Under the pieces are notes generated by a model. The model saw nothing but the letters and a program-made list of their open reading frames with translations, was not told the origin of the DNA and made no database searches. A program made the position numbers and the translations under genes. From JBJSXJ01 sp044235425 (GTDB lineage: Bacteria; Planctomycetota; Planctomycetia; Pirellulales; Pirellulaceae): DNA of 64,000 bases. Position 1 is the first letter of the stretch. The number at the start of each line of letters is the position of its first letter. The stretch spans positions 78,266-142,265 of the forward strand of contig JBIIHW010000009.1 of assembly GCA_044235425.1 (NCBI GenBank). Direction: 5' to 3'. Below, in pieces: positions 8,717 to 17,600 of the stretch.

Positions 8717-9144
8717 TGGAACGTGCTGAGACTGGTGAGGAAGCGCCGAGTGTACTCATTGCCATTGCAGTGGTGCGACACGGCGATCGACTGCTGGTAG
8801 GGGAGCGATCTGCCGGATCTGTCTTGGCTGGGTATGCAGAGTTTCCCGGCGGCAAAATCGAAGCTGGGGAAACGCCTGCGGCAGCCGCCGAGCGTGAATG
8901 TTGGGAAGAGGCGGCACTGGCAGTTCGTGCCCTGCATCTGCTCTACGAATGTCACCACGACTACCCGCATGGACGGGTGCATTTAACTTTCTGGGAATGC
9001 GAGCCGCGGAAAGCAGATACCAGCAACATCGAAGTCAAAGCACCGTTCCGCTGGGTGCAGAAAAGCGATTTGCTCGCATTAAAATTCCCACCTGCCAATG
9101 AACCTGTAGTCGCTCGCTTGCTGGAGTCTGATGGGCGTGCTTGA
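8713..9144 (+). CDS. Nudix hydrolase, MutT-like
   Basis: 143 aa, typical of MutT/CTP-pyrophosphohydrolase-type Nudix enzymes that hydrolyse damaged or surplus nucleoside triphosphates. The Nudix box is GKIEAGET...ERECWEEAAL: the G, the first E and the REUxEE core are all present, but the penultimate Gly of the box is Ala. FPGGKIEAGETP precedes it as expected. The start overlaps the amidohydrolase stop (ATGA), implying translational coupling; a second ATG lies three bases further on. The substrate cannot be told from sequence. Confidence 0.88.
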   Translation: MMERAETGEEAPSVLIAIAVVRHGDRLLVGERSAGSVLAGYAEFPGGKIEAGETPAAAAERECWEEAALAVRALHLLYECHHDYPHGRVHLTFWECEPRKADTSNIEVKAPFRWVQKSDLLALKFPPANEPVVARLLESDGRA

Positions 9145-9155
9145 GCCACCGCCAA

Positions 9156-9575
9156 TCAGGATTTTCCGAGCCATTGATCGATGAGTCGCATGACAACGGC
9201 CATCATTCCGTTGAGGACTCCCCCCCAGGCGATGTCGGCGAGTGAGACAGTGAGTGTCCATTTTTCGAGGACGGCGAGATTGGTCATGTCGTAGATGCCG
9301 TAGGTCACGAGTCCGAGCAAGGCGCCCCAGAGAAACGTTTGAGCGAGCGTGCTTTCGGGCCCCAGTAAGGGACGAACGAAACAGACGAGCCCAATCGGGA
9401 TCAGGATGTAAACAAAAGCGGCGGCACCCCAGCGAGGATTGAGTCCCGCTTCGTTCCGCCGCATGAGTTCACCAATTTCACGGTCGTAAAAACCGGTCAT
9501 CAGCACTCCGAGCCAGAGCATATCCACGATCAGCACGATGGGAATCAAGATCAGAATTAACCAGAGCGGTCGCAT
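9156..9575 (-). CDS. DUF2177 family membrane protein
   Basis: 139 aa with four hydrophobic segments (LILILIPIVLIVDMLWLGVL, FVYILIPIGLVCF, FLWGALLGLVTYGIYDMTNLA, DIAWGGVLNGMMAVV). The pattern D-x-x-W near the N-terminus, YGIYDMTNLA in the third segment and DIAWGG in the fourth fits the DUF2177 family of small inner-membrane proteins with no known function. Convergent with the Nudix gene (11 bp between stops) and separated from the DUF1559 gene upstream by about 55 bp. Confidence 0.85.
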   Translation of the reverse strand: MRPLWLILILIPIVLIVDMLWLGVLMTGFYDREIGELMRRNEAGLNPRWGAAAFVYILIPIGLVCFVRPLLGPESTLAQTFLWGALLGLVTYGIYDMTNLAVLEKWTLTVSLADIAWGGVLNGMMAVVMRLIDQWLGKS

Positions 9576-9630
9576 GATAGTTCCTTAGGTGATGATCGCT
9601 GACGTAACCACTGACGTTCGGTGCCGACAA

Positions 9631-11289
9631 CTAGCGACCGCGGAAATTCCCCACATCTTGTCCGTCGTTCATGATGAAAAGCCGCCAGAGTGTGACGGGA
9701 TCAAGCTGTGCGCTGAATTCCATGACGGAACCGTCGACGAGCGATGCGGTGAAGCCTGTTCCATCTTTATCGACCAAACCCGCAAAAGGTGCTTTCTCGT
9801 CAACCAACAAATCATCCGGCTTGGTCCAGATAACGGCTTTTTCCGGTAAGGCTTCCACAAACATGATGGTGTTACTGGTTCCATCCGTAATCGCCGACAT
9901 CCGCTTTGGCTGGTCGTCGCCCATGAGAGTCCCTTTGGCAATTGGAGCGAGGTAGGTCGTGAGGCCTTGAGCAGCCATCTCCGCCGACAACTTGGGGGAT
10001 TTCAAGGTCGCCGGCATTTTTGCGATGAGCGCCTTGTTGTGCTCGCTATCCCAGGGTTCATCTAATCGGAATTGCTTATAGAGCTCATTCTCGTCCAAGA
10101 AAGGCAGCAGATGAACTCGCCAGCTCAGCAGCTTCTTACCATCGGCGGCGAGCTTCGCTTGGCCGGGAAATGCTTGAAAGGCGTCATGATGATTGTGCAT
10201 GGCCAAAGTAAGTTGTTTCAGGTTGTTGAGGCCCTGAATTCGATTCGCGGCCCCTTGAGTCGCGACTACGCCCTGAGTCAAGCCATCGATGATCACTTTT
10301 ATTCCGCCATTTTTCTCCGTCAGCACGACTCGCAACATGTCCTCGCCGCGCAGCTTGGGCGTGAAGACATCCACGATTTCATCCAGGTTGGGGAATTGCT
10401 GGCGCAGCTGCGGCTGTTTGCGGAGCGTATCGAGTCCGAGCTTAGCGGTGGACTGAATCAGCTCCGCAGATTCTTTGTCAGCCATTTTGACCAAGAGTGC
10501 GAGCGCGGCATCGGCCGGCGTGTTCATGGTGAGTGCCGCCCATTGCAGTTTTTGCTGCATAGAGCGCACGACGGGAGCAATCAGCTCACCTCCCGGTGGT
10601 AGCGGTAAGTCGGCTTCCTTGATGAATTGATTCGGCACGAAGACCAGTTGCAGAGCGGTATTGCCAGCCGCTTGAAAGCCAGCTTCATAAGCCTCATTGG
10701 CCTTCGGTTTAATGCTCTTCCAGGTGTCAGCTTCATTCGGCGGCGTGAAAATCAGCATTTGCCCCTGCACTCGGCTGGGAAACGGGATGAGTTGTCCCAA
10801 GAGAGCGGAGGCTGCTTGTGGGTCCTTGCCTTTTTCAATCACCGCTACGACCGCCAGGAGGGCAGGATTTGCGGGAGGCCCACCGGGGACGGGAGCTGCC
10901 GCGGCAGTATTCATGCGAGCCACCGCATACCAGTCGGCCGCTCCCGTCGCGATTAACTGCTCGCGGATCGGTCCTGCCATCGCAAAGCCCTGCTGCATGG
11001 TTTGCGTACGATTGGCATCGAGGACGGTTTTGGGAACATTCGTCTGCACGAACTTCAGCAGGGCGGAGAGATCCACCTTGCGTACATCGGCATGAGCGAC
11101 CGCCAGCGTTTGATCATCGATGAGTGAGGATACAGCTGCCACGCGAGCGGCGGCGTCGAAGGGCTTCGTGGCCGCTGCGGTGTCGGCACCGGTTTGAGCC
11201 CAACTAGGAACTGCGCGAGCCACTCCCAGCGTAAACAGCGCTGCGATCAGCAGTCGGAGGCAGTTCGCTTGGTTAAGTAAAGCCATCAT
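9631..11289 (-). CDS. Exported DUF1559-domain protein
   Basis: 552 aa. Signal peptide at the N-terminus (LRLLIAALFTLGVARAVPSWAQ). Residues about 30-340 are an Ala/Lys-rich region of unknown fold. The last 205 residues carry the planctomycete DUF1559 domain: NNLKQLTLAMHNHHDAFQAFP, then LSWRVHLLPFLDENELYKQF, then ITDGTSNTIMFVEA, ending SLVDGSVMEFS...FIMNDGQD. Most DUF1559 proteins begin with a type IV pilin-like N-methylation motif; this one instead has an ordinary signal peptide, so it is probably a free or surface-attached exported protein. Start at 11289; a second ATG follows three bases later. Function unknown. Confidence 0.85.
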   Translation of the reverse strand: MMALLNQANCLRLLIAALFTLGVARAVPSWAQTGADTAAATKPFDAAARVAAVSSLIDDQTLAVAHADVRKVDLSALLKFVQTNVPKTVLDANRTQTMQQGFAMAGPIREQLIATGAADWYAVARMNTAAAAPVPGGPPANPALLAVVAVIEKGKDPQAASALLGQLIPFPSRVQGQMLIFTPPNEADTWKSIKPKANEAYEAGFQAAGNTALQLVFVPNQFIKEADLPLPPGGELIAPVVRSMQQKLQWAALTMNTPADAALALLVKMADKESAELIQSTAKLGLDTLRKQPQLRQQFPNLDEIVDVFTPKLRGEDMLRVVLTEKNGGIKVIIDGLTQGVVATQGAANRIQGLNNLKQLTLAMHNHHDAFQAFPGQAKLAADGKKLLSWRVHLLPFLDENELYKQFRLDEPWDSEHNKALIAKMPATLKSPKLSAEMAAQGLTTYLAPIAKGTLMGDDQPKRMSAITDGTSNTIMFVEALPEKAVIWTKPDDLLVDEKAPFAGLVDKDGTGFTASLVDGSVMEFSAQLDPVTLWRLFIMNDGQDVGNFRGR

Positions 11290-11394
11290 TGTTATTGCTC
11301 CTGGCAGAAAATAGAGACGAGATAAGAAGACAAGATCATCAGTGAGAAGTTGAGGGAATCGCTTCGCAGGATCGCGTGATCCCCAAACGGTCCC

Positions 11395-12249
11395 TTATGG
11401 ATTTGGTTTGATGCGCGGTGCGGAAGTCTCACCGCGCGGTACGATCGCCTGCACTGCAGGCGCCACGATTTCGGGTGTCTTGAGCTGCAGATCGGCTCCG
11501 AGAATCTCCGTCAACTTTGCACGCTGCTCGACATTCAGCACATCGCGCACGACATCCTTCACCAACTGCTTGCGAATCTCCTCGATCTTCTCGCGGAGTT
11601 TTTTCTCGGCTTCGCGCTGCTTTTCTGCCAGGTCCGCTTTTTGTTGATCGGTAAGTGCGAGCAGGTCAGCGATTTCACCTTGCGTGAGTGCATTCGCACC
11701 GCGGCTACGCATCTGCATCTGCACTTTGACCTGCCGCAAGCGTTCGATCTGCTGAGGCAGCAGGATTTCGGCAATCTGCTTGCGTGTTTCCTCCTGAATC
11801 TGCTTCTCGTTCTCACGTACCAGCTCGCCAACTTTACTCGGCTCAAGCGTCCGCACTTCGGCATAGGATTTGACGCGTCGCTCTTGCATGGTGCGACGTA
11901 GGTTCGAGAGTTTTTGTTTCTGCTCAGGGACCAGTGCCAGGTCTTCGTGCAGTTGCTCGTTAGTCAAGATACCGAGGTCATCTTGAGGCAGTCCGCCTCC
12001 CGCCGTCACGAGTCCGCCACCCATATTAAAAGTGAACGGGATAAAGCCGGCTCCATCACCTCCGGCGATGATCGTCATCCCGTTTTCTTTATCACCGACC
12101 GCCTGCAGGGCGATGACGCGCGGAGTGGCTTCAACCGGCGGGGCTTCTTGCTGCGCTAGTGATTCCTGCTTGGCGGACAGCCCGGCCAGGAAGCAGATTA
12201 GAGAAGCGGCGACACAGTTAACGTTCAAGCCGGTCGGTCGAAGTGGCAT
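11395..12249 (-). CDS. Exported coiled-coil protein, Spy/CpxP-like
   Basis: 284 aa with a signal peptide (VAASLICFLAGLSA) and then a strongly charged helical region (residues about 95-250). It contains two LTxxQ-type motifs, ILTNEQ and ALTDQQKADL, spaced as in the Spy/CpxP/heavy-metal-resistance fold, which chaperones or senses unfolded protein in the periplasm. Such proteins are numerous in planctomycetes with unassigned roles. A good ribosome site (AAGGAG, about 10 bases upstream) supports the ATG at 12249. It lies about 105 bp upstream of the DUF1559 gene on the same strand. The fold assignment is by motif only. Confidence 0.7.
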   Translation of the reverse strand: MPLRPTGLNVNCVAASLICFLAGLSAKQESLAQQEAPPVEATPRVIALQAVGDKENGMTIIAGGDGAGFIPFTFNMGGGLVTAGGGLPQDDLGILTNEQLHEDLALVPEQKQKLSNLRRTMQERRVKSYAEVRTLEPSKVGELVRENEKQIQEETRKQIAEILLPQQIERLRQVKVQMQMRSRGANALTQGEIADLLALTDQQKADLAEKQREAEKKLREKIEEIRKQLVKDVVRDVLNVEQRAKLTEILGADLQLKTPEIVAPAVQAIVPRGETSAPRIKPNP

Positions 12250-12386
12250 GTTTTGGGTTACTCCTTAGGAGCTTCGATTGGTTTCCAAGCGGAACTGCGC
12301 GTGGGTATCAATGCCTTAAACAGTGGGAGATTGTAGGCGATTGCGCCGAGAAAGTAATGGCTATCTTTTCTGAACGCGAGCGGAAC

Positions 12387-14345
12387 TTATTTGGGCTGCG
12401 GGGACGGAGGGAGCAATTCGGCAGCTGTTTCGCGCAGGGTTGTTTGTAAACGTTCCACCGTATCGCGCGCCCGTTTGGTGGTGTGGGGATCTGTGGTGGG
12501 TAGTTTGATTACTTGCGGAGTGATGGTGTGAGCGGCGGCACCGAGTGCGTCGATCGCATTCAGAGCGGCGGTTGCGACGTAGGCGTTGGTCCGAGTGGGA
12601 TCCGCCAGGCGCAGTAATTCCTGCAATCCGCGTTCACGCTCCTCTGGCACTCCATGTCGTACCAGCGACTCAGCGGCTGGTACTCGTACACTCAGCGATT
12701 CATCCTGCAAAGATTTAGACAACCCTGCTCGAGCTGCCCGATAACCCGCGTCGCCGCGAATCAGCAGTCCCATGGCTGCCCAGTAGCGCACCGCGGCCTC
12801 TTGATCCGTCAGCCAATTCATCAATTTGGAAATGGCACCGTCATCAAAGGCCGCTGCGGCCTGCGCCACCTCGGATAGCCGCGCGATCGCTAAATGCTGC
12901 TCCTCTTTGAATACCTCCTGGGGCGCACGTTCCTGGCAACGAGCGTGCATCTCCGCCTCAGTCAATAGCCCCAGATCGCGCATCTCGACGGTCCACCGCA
13001 CATGCGCAGTTCGTAGCTTTATCAGGGTCGTTTCATATTCTTTTTTTAGAGCCAGATTATGGACCTCATCAGGATCTTTTTCCAAATCATAGAGTTCTTC
13101 GTTAGGCCGGGGAGCTTGCCAGAAACTGGCTTGAATTGCGGTGAGGAGCCCGTCGTCGAACTGTTGTCGCCAGACTCGCGTGGTAGGAGTTTCAAACTGA
13201 TAACGAATGTGCTGACCAGCAGCTCGATGTGGATGGTAGTTGCGAATGTAGACGAAGCGTCCGTCGGTCACGCTACGCGCTAAGTCAATCCGTTCATCCA
13301 TGCGTCCCCGAAATCCATATAAGAACTCGGACCTCTGCTGCTGGAAGGGGCCCGCGAATGCGCGACCGTGCATCGAGGCGGGAGGTTGGATGCCGGCCAC
13401 GCTGAGCACTGTCGGAGCCAAGTCGACGAAGCCAATCAGCTGCTCGGAAACTCCACCAGCTTGATAGTCTGGCGGTGCTAAATGTTTCCACTTCGGTGGA
13501 AAGTAAACCACCAGCGGCACCTGCAAACCGGCGTTACCCGGCCAGCGTTTGTTGCGAGGCATGCCCGAACCATGGTCAGCAAAGCAAAAGATGATTGTGT
13601 CATCTGCTAACTGGTCAGCTGCTAACTCACGCAGTCGCCGCCCCCAGGCTTCATCCGCCGCCGATATCTGATCGTAATACTGTGCCCAGTCACGACGTAC
13701 CTCGGGAGTGTCAGGATGATACGCCGGAATCCGCACTCGGGCAGGATCCAGGACGGCTTGATGAGGTCGTTTACGGATTTGACTTTCATGACTTTGCGTC
13801 GAGTTGAAGACGGCAAAAAAGGGCTGGCCAGCCGCTCGCTTACGCCAATGCGCTTGATTCGACGATTCGTGCCAAACTCGTCCCACCGGTCTGACGTTGT
13901 AATCTTCTTTGGAATGATTGCAGCAATAATAACCAGCATCTTGCAGGTACTGGGGGAGTAAACGGACCTGGGCTGACAGCGGTACTTCGCTGCGCATGGC
14001 TTCGGCCCCCAACGACGTTGGATAGATGCCCGTAATCAGTGCGGTACGCGCTGGGGCACAGACCGGTGCATTCGACCAGACACGTCGAAATCGCAGCCCG
14101 CGCTGGGCGACGGAATCAAGGTGCGGAGTGTGAGCGAGTGCATCGCCATAGCAACCCACCTGTGGGCCGTGATCTTCACTCGTCAGCCACAGGATGTTCG
14201 GTCGCTCGCCAGCGCCGAGCACCGCATTTATCGCCAGAGCGACGATGATTGCGAAAGGACGTACTAGTGGGGGAACGCTGCACTGCCGGGGCACTCGCCG
14301 TGCACCAGCTTTCCAAGGTTGAATCCGTTTTGCCGAATGCGACAT
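12387..14345 (-). CDS. Sulfatase with C-terminal HEAT-like repeats
   Basis: 652 aa secreted sulfatase. After a signal anchor (about residues 28-45) comes the alkaline-phosphatase-like sulfatase domain: NILWLTSEDHGPQVGCYG, then the formylglycine motif CAPAR (C96-x-P-x-R100), whose Cys must be oxidised by a sulfatase-modifying enzyme, then the metal-site FCFADHGSGMPRNK. The C-terminal about 170 residues (AVRYWAAMGLLIRGDAGYRAAR, ESLSVRVPAAESLVRHG) read as HEAT-like helical repeats, a common planctomycete extension. Likely substrate is a sulfated polysaccharide, but the subfamily was not determined. An intrinsic terminator lies just upstream, so it is transcribed separately from the PQQ-protein gene. 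Confidence 0.92.
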   Translation of the reverse strand: MSHSAKRIQPWKAGARRVPRQCSVPPLVRPFAIIVALAINAVLGAGERPNILWLTSEDHGPQVGCYGDALAHTPHLDSVAQRGLRFRRVWSNAPVCAPARTALITGIYPTSLGAEAMRSEVPLSAQVRLLPQYLQDAGYYCCNHSKEDYNVRPVGRVWHESSNQAHWRKRAAGQPFFAVFNSTQSHESQIRKRPHQAVLDPARVRIPAYHPDTPEVRRDWAQYYDQISAADEAWGRRLRELAADQLADDTIIFCFADHGSGMPRNKRWPGNAGLQVPLVVYFPPKWKHLAPPDYQAGGVSEQLIGFVDLAPTVLSVAGIQPPASMHGRAFAGPFQQQRSEFLYGFRGRMDERIDLARSVTDGRFVYIRNYHPHRAAGQHIRYQFETPTTRVWRQQFDDGLLTAIQASFWQAPRPNEELYDLEKDPDEVHNLALKKEYETTLIKLRTAHVRWTVEMRDLGLLTEAEMHARCQERAPQEVFKEEQHLAIARLSEVAQAAAAFDDGAISKLMNWLTDQEAAVRYWAAMGLLIRGDAGYRAARAGLSKSLQDESLSVRVPAAESLVRHGVPEERERGLQELLRLADPTRTNAYVATAALNAIDALGAAAHTITPQVIKLPTTDPHTTKRARDTVERLQTTLRETAAELLPPSPQPK

Positions 14346-14360
14346 GACGCCTCACGCAGT

Positions 14361-14404
14361 AAAAAAAAGGGAACTGGTCGATCTCGCTGATCGACCAATT
14401 CCCT
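14361..14404 (-). terminator. Rho-independent terminator of the PQQ-propeller gene
   Basis: Sixteen-base arms (14368-14383 and 14389-14404, one mismatch) around a 5-nt loop, followed on the minus strand by eight consecutive T (the A run 14361-14368). It sits 68 bp after the stop at 14472 and just ahead of the sulfatase start. Confidence 0.92.
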
Positions 14405-14471
14405 AGAGTGTAACGTGCGTTATCACGCCATGTGACCGTGAACGTGTCAAACGACGATCGCGAGCGACCGT

Positions 14472-15845
14472 TTAGCGAGCGGCCTGCGCGTTCGCGGTGC
14501 TGGCTGCTTTCCAGGTGTAAGTTGTCATCGCATTGAGTTCGCGAATGAAAACTTCATGGCCGCAGACCGCCAGGTGAGCCCAGGTGTCGTCGGAGCCGAG
14601 TTTACGGCTGTCAATCTTTTCGAATTTTTCTGGATTGGCTTTGATGAGGAGCAGTTCCCCGCGTTCGTCCAGTGCGAGAATTTTGTCGCCGTTGGCAACC
14701 AGACTCCAGTATTTACCGAAGGGGGTGGTCGTCCAGCAGATCTCACCGGTAGCCAAATTGATGCAGGTGAAACGCTGGTTTTGCAGATGCAGGTAGGCGT
14801 GGCCGTTGATCACCACGGGCGTCGACATATAGCCCGTCACTTTGTTGGTCCAAGCTTCCTTGGAAGCGAACGAACCGTTTTCATTAGCCACGGAAATCAT
14901 GAACGATTTGCCGCCATAAGAACTGGTGAAAATGTTCCCGTTGTAAACGGTGGGAGTCAGAATGTTCATGCCGCGGAAGGCTGGAATCTCGCGAGACCAC
15001 AGTTCCGTTCCCGCCTGCGGATCAACACCAGCCAGTCGTTCGCGAGTTTGGACGAGTAGTTGTTCGCGGCCAGCGATGGTGGCGAGGTAAGGTGATGAGA
15101 ACGCACTTCCCATCATGCCGCCGCCATCTTTCAGAGACTGCCAGATGATTTTGCCGGATGCCTTATCCACTTTCGTGCAGCAGCCGCCCGCTTGAACGAA
15201 GAGCGAGTCGCCGACGACGAGTGGCGAGGAGACGAATCCGAACGTCGGCACAGCGGACTTCATTTCCTTGGGGAAATCAATCTTCCATTTGACCTGTCCT
15301 GACTTGGCGTCGATCGCCACGAGCAGGTCTTTGATGCCGGCGACGTAGAGCGTCTGGCCATCGTAGGCGGGAGTGGCACGAATCCAGTCCCCGTTGGCTT
15401 TGGCAAAGAACGGGACCGAGATTGCCCCTTCCCATGAAACTTCCCAGTTTTGTTTGCCCGTTTTACGGTCGAGTGCGCGGACCACTTCGATCTTTTTCTC
15501 CTTCGTTTCCGTCACGAAGACTTGATCTTCGGACACGATTGGCCCGGAGTAGCTGGGAGCGAGCGGCACGGACCAGTTTTTGACGAGTGCGGATTCTCCG
15601 ATCTGATCGGGCCACGCGGGTTGACCGCTAATTTGTCCGTCTCGCTGCGGACCGCGCCACTGCGGCCAAGTGGCCACTGGGCCGGCGGGATCGGCAGCCA
15701 CGCTCAACTCAGCTGCACGATCCAGCCCCAAGGCGAGGGTTGCCGCCGCGAGCAGACCGGTGGTCGTCAGTCGATGAAGAAGGTGTCGCCAGCGTGATGA
15801 AATCGCTTTATCTTGCACTCGCCACCCCGCGAATAGAGTCTTCAT
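14472..15845 (-). CDS. Exported PQQ-binding-like beta-propeller protein
   Basis: 457 aa. The ATG at 15845 is preferred over the longer frame because AGAAGG lies 7 bases upstream. The signal region LLAAATLALGL is followed by WPQWRGPQRDGQ, the usual start of planctomycete outer-membrane BamB-like propellers, and repeated blades such as VVRALDRKTGKQNWEV, LLVAIDAKSGQVKWKIDF, LAGVDPQAGTELWSREI and CINLATGEICWTTTPFG. The repeats match the PQQ/BamB type (AxDxxTGxxxW), but cofactor binding is not implied. Probably a periplasmic or outer-membrane scaffolding protein. Ends at a strong terminator. Confidence 0.88.
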   Translation of the reverse strand: MKTLFAGWRVQDKAISSRWRHLLHRLTTTGLLAAATLALGLDRAAELSVAADPAGPVATWPQWRGPQRDGQISGQPAWPDQIGESALVKNWSVPLAPSYSGPIVSEDQVFVTETKEKKIEVVRALDRKTGKQNWEVSWEGAISVPFFAKANGDWIRATPAYDGQTLYVAGIKDLLVAIDAKSGQVKWKIDFPKEMKSAVPTFGFVSSPLVVGDSLFVQAGGCCTKVDKASGKIIWQSLKDGGGMMGSAFSSPYLATIAGREQLLVQTRERLAGVDPQAGTELWSREIPAFRGMNILTPTVYNGNIFTSSYGGKSFMISVANENGSFASKEAWTNKVTGYMSTPVVINGHAYLHLQNQRFTCINLATGEICWTTTPFGKYWSLVANGDKILALDERGELLLIKANPEKFEKIDSRKLGSDDTWAHLAVCGHEVFIRELNAMTTYTWKAASTANAQAAR

Positions 15846-16193
15846 AGGTAACCTTCTCTGGAAAGCTGCCATCCGCTGAGCGGATGAACGATTTGATTGA
15901 AAGACATGAACGATTTGAATGATTTACCCGCGAGCATCCTAGGAAACATAACCTGCTGCTTGCAAGGCTTAGCCAGGATTTTTGGCGGAATAATTTCGGT
16001 AAAGAGGGATGGGTGATCTTGTTGGGAGGCTGAGAGAGCGGTACTTTACCTAGGCAAAAGCTGCACGATTTGAGCGATTTTAAGGTGTGGCAATCAGCTT
16101 TCGCGGGTTGGTGAGGTGGTGGCGTGAGGAAAGCCAACGAGCGGGAGGAGCGGTATTCGTGGCGAATCAAGTTGACGGTGAGGGACGTGCGTT
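15846..16193. other. Divergent intergenic region, no gene seen
   Basis: About 350 bp between the PQQ-protein gene and the FAD oxidoreductase. I see no gene and no strong hairpin. A short direct repeat, GAACGATTTGA (around 15882 and 15908) with a partial third copy near 16070, is the only regularity. Both promoters should lie here. Confidence 0.55.
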
Positions 16194-17501
16194 GTGAATG
16201 TGGCAGTAATCGGAGCTGGTATCTCGGGACTCACCGCTGCCCTTGAATTGGCGCGACGCCATGATGTGACCTTATTCGAGGCGAACGATTATCTGGGTGG
16301 TCACACGCATACCGTTGATATTGAGTATCACGGGGAGCGGCAATCGATCGACACGGGGTTCATTGTTTACAACGACTGGACCTACCCCAATTTCATCGCT
16401 CTGCTGGACCAGCTCGGCGTCGCTTCGCAGCCGACGGAGATGAGTTTTAGTGTGCGTTGTGATCGCACCGGCCTGGAATATAGTGGCTCGTCGCTCAACG
16501 GTCTTTTTGCTCAGCGGCGAAACTTGGTTAGTCCCCGTTTCTACCGTCTTCTGGCGGACATTCTGCGATTTAATCGAGCGGGGCATCGGGACGGTGAGCG
16601 AGTGGCGGCTGCGGGGACTGGCTCTGGCGCCGCAATTCAGGGCGCTACCGCCGGTCTGTCGGAGCCGATCACGGTGGGGAAGTTTTTACGCGACGGGCGC
16701 TATTCTCGGGTCTTCTGCGAGCATTATTTATTACCGATGGGAGCAGCGATCTGGTCGTGTCCCACCGGCACGTTCGAGAATTTTCCGCTCGAATTTATTT
16801 TCGAATTCTATCGCAATCATGGGCTGCTGAATGTTTGGCAACGACCGCAGTGGCGTGTGATTCAAGGTGGATCGCGTAGCTATGTGCGGAAGATGATGGA
16901 CCGGTTTCGAGGTCGGGTGCGGTTGGCGACGCCGATTGAACGAGTGCAGCGGTTTTCGGATCGAGTGGAAGTGGTGCCGCGGGGCGGTGCCGTGGAACGC
17001 TATGAGCATGCGGTGCTGGCCTGCCACAGTGATCAGGCTCTCGGTATGCTCGCCGACCCCTCGCCGCTGGAAAAGGAGCTTCTCGGAGCATTTCCTTACG
17101 AGCGTAATGTGGCGGTTCTGCATACCGACACGTCGATATTGCCGAAGCGTCGGCGTGCCTGGTCGAGTTGGAATTATCGGATTGATCCCCAGAATGAAGC
17201 CCGAGCCACACTCACTTACAACATGAACATTTTGCAAGGACTGAAGTCGGAGCACGTTTACAACGTGACGCTCAACGACGAGGGTTCGATTGATCCCGCG
17301 AAGATTCTCGGCCGTTATCATTACGCTCATCCCATTTTCACGACTCGTCGAGCTGCCGTGCAGGCGCGTCATCGCGAGCTATGTAATGTGAATCGCACGT
17401 CTTACTGCGGAGCCTACTGGCGCAACGGATTTCACGAGGACGGAGTGGTGAGTGCGCAGGCCGTTTGTCGCGCGATCGGTGGAGTGGACGATCGTTCGTA
17501 G
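16194..17501 (+). CDS. FAD-dependent amine-oxidase-like oxidoreductase (COG2907 type)
   Basis: 435 aa from a GTG start with GAGGGA about 9 bases upstream. The N-terminal Rossmann motif VIGAGISGLTAALELA and the following EANDYLGGHTHTV bind FAD, as in amine oxidase/phytoene desaturase flavoproteins. Later segments (DTGFIVYND, SYVRKM, NMNILQG, GAYWRNGFHEDGV) are typical of the group that sits beside DUF1365 and cyclopropane-fatty-acid synthase-like genes in many bacteria. That is exactly the order here, so it is likely a lipid (acyl chain) desaturation or oxidation enzyme working with the next two products; the reaction is not established. Likely cytoplasmic, membrane-associated. Confidence 0.88.
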   Translation: MNVAVIGAGISGLTAALELARRHDVTLFEANDYLGGHTHTVDIEYHGERQSIDTGFIVYNDWTYPNFIALLDQLGVASQPTEMSFSVRCDRTGLEYSGSSLNGLFAQRRNLVSPRFYRLLADILRFNRAGHRDGERVAAAGTGSGAAIQGATAGLSEPITVGKFLRDGRYSRVFCEHYLLPMGAAIWSCPTGTFENFPLEFIFEFYRNHGLLNVWQRPQWRVIQGGSRSYVRKMMDRFRGRVRLATPIERVQRFSDRVEVVPRGGAVERYEHAVLACHSDQALGMLADPSPLEKELLGAFPYERNVAVLHTDTSILPKRRRAWSSWNYRIDPQNEARATLTYNMNILQGLKSEHVYNVTLNDEGSIDPAKILGRYHYAHPIFTTRRAAVQARHRELCNVNRTSYCGAYWRNGFHEDGVVSAQAVCRAIGGVDDRS

Positions 17502-17600
17502 ACCAGCTGGTGTCACTCGTTTTGCGATTACAGTGAGGGAAGGTAGGAAGCCGGAAGTCAGATCAAGCAGCAGTCCTCTGAAGCGTAGTACTAGAGCGTC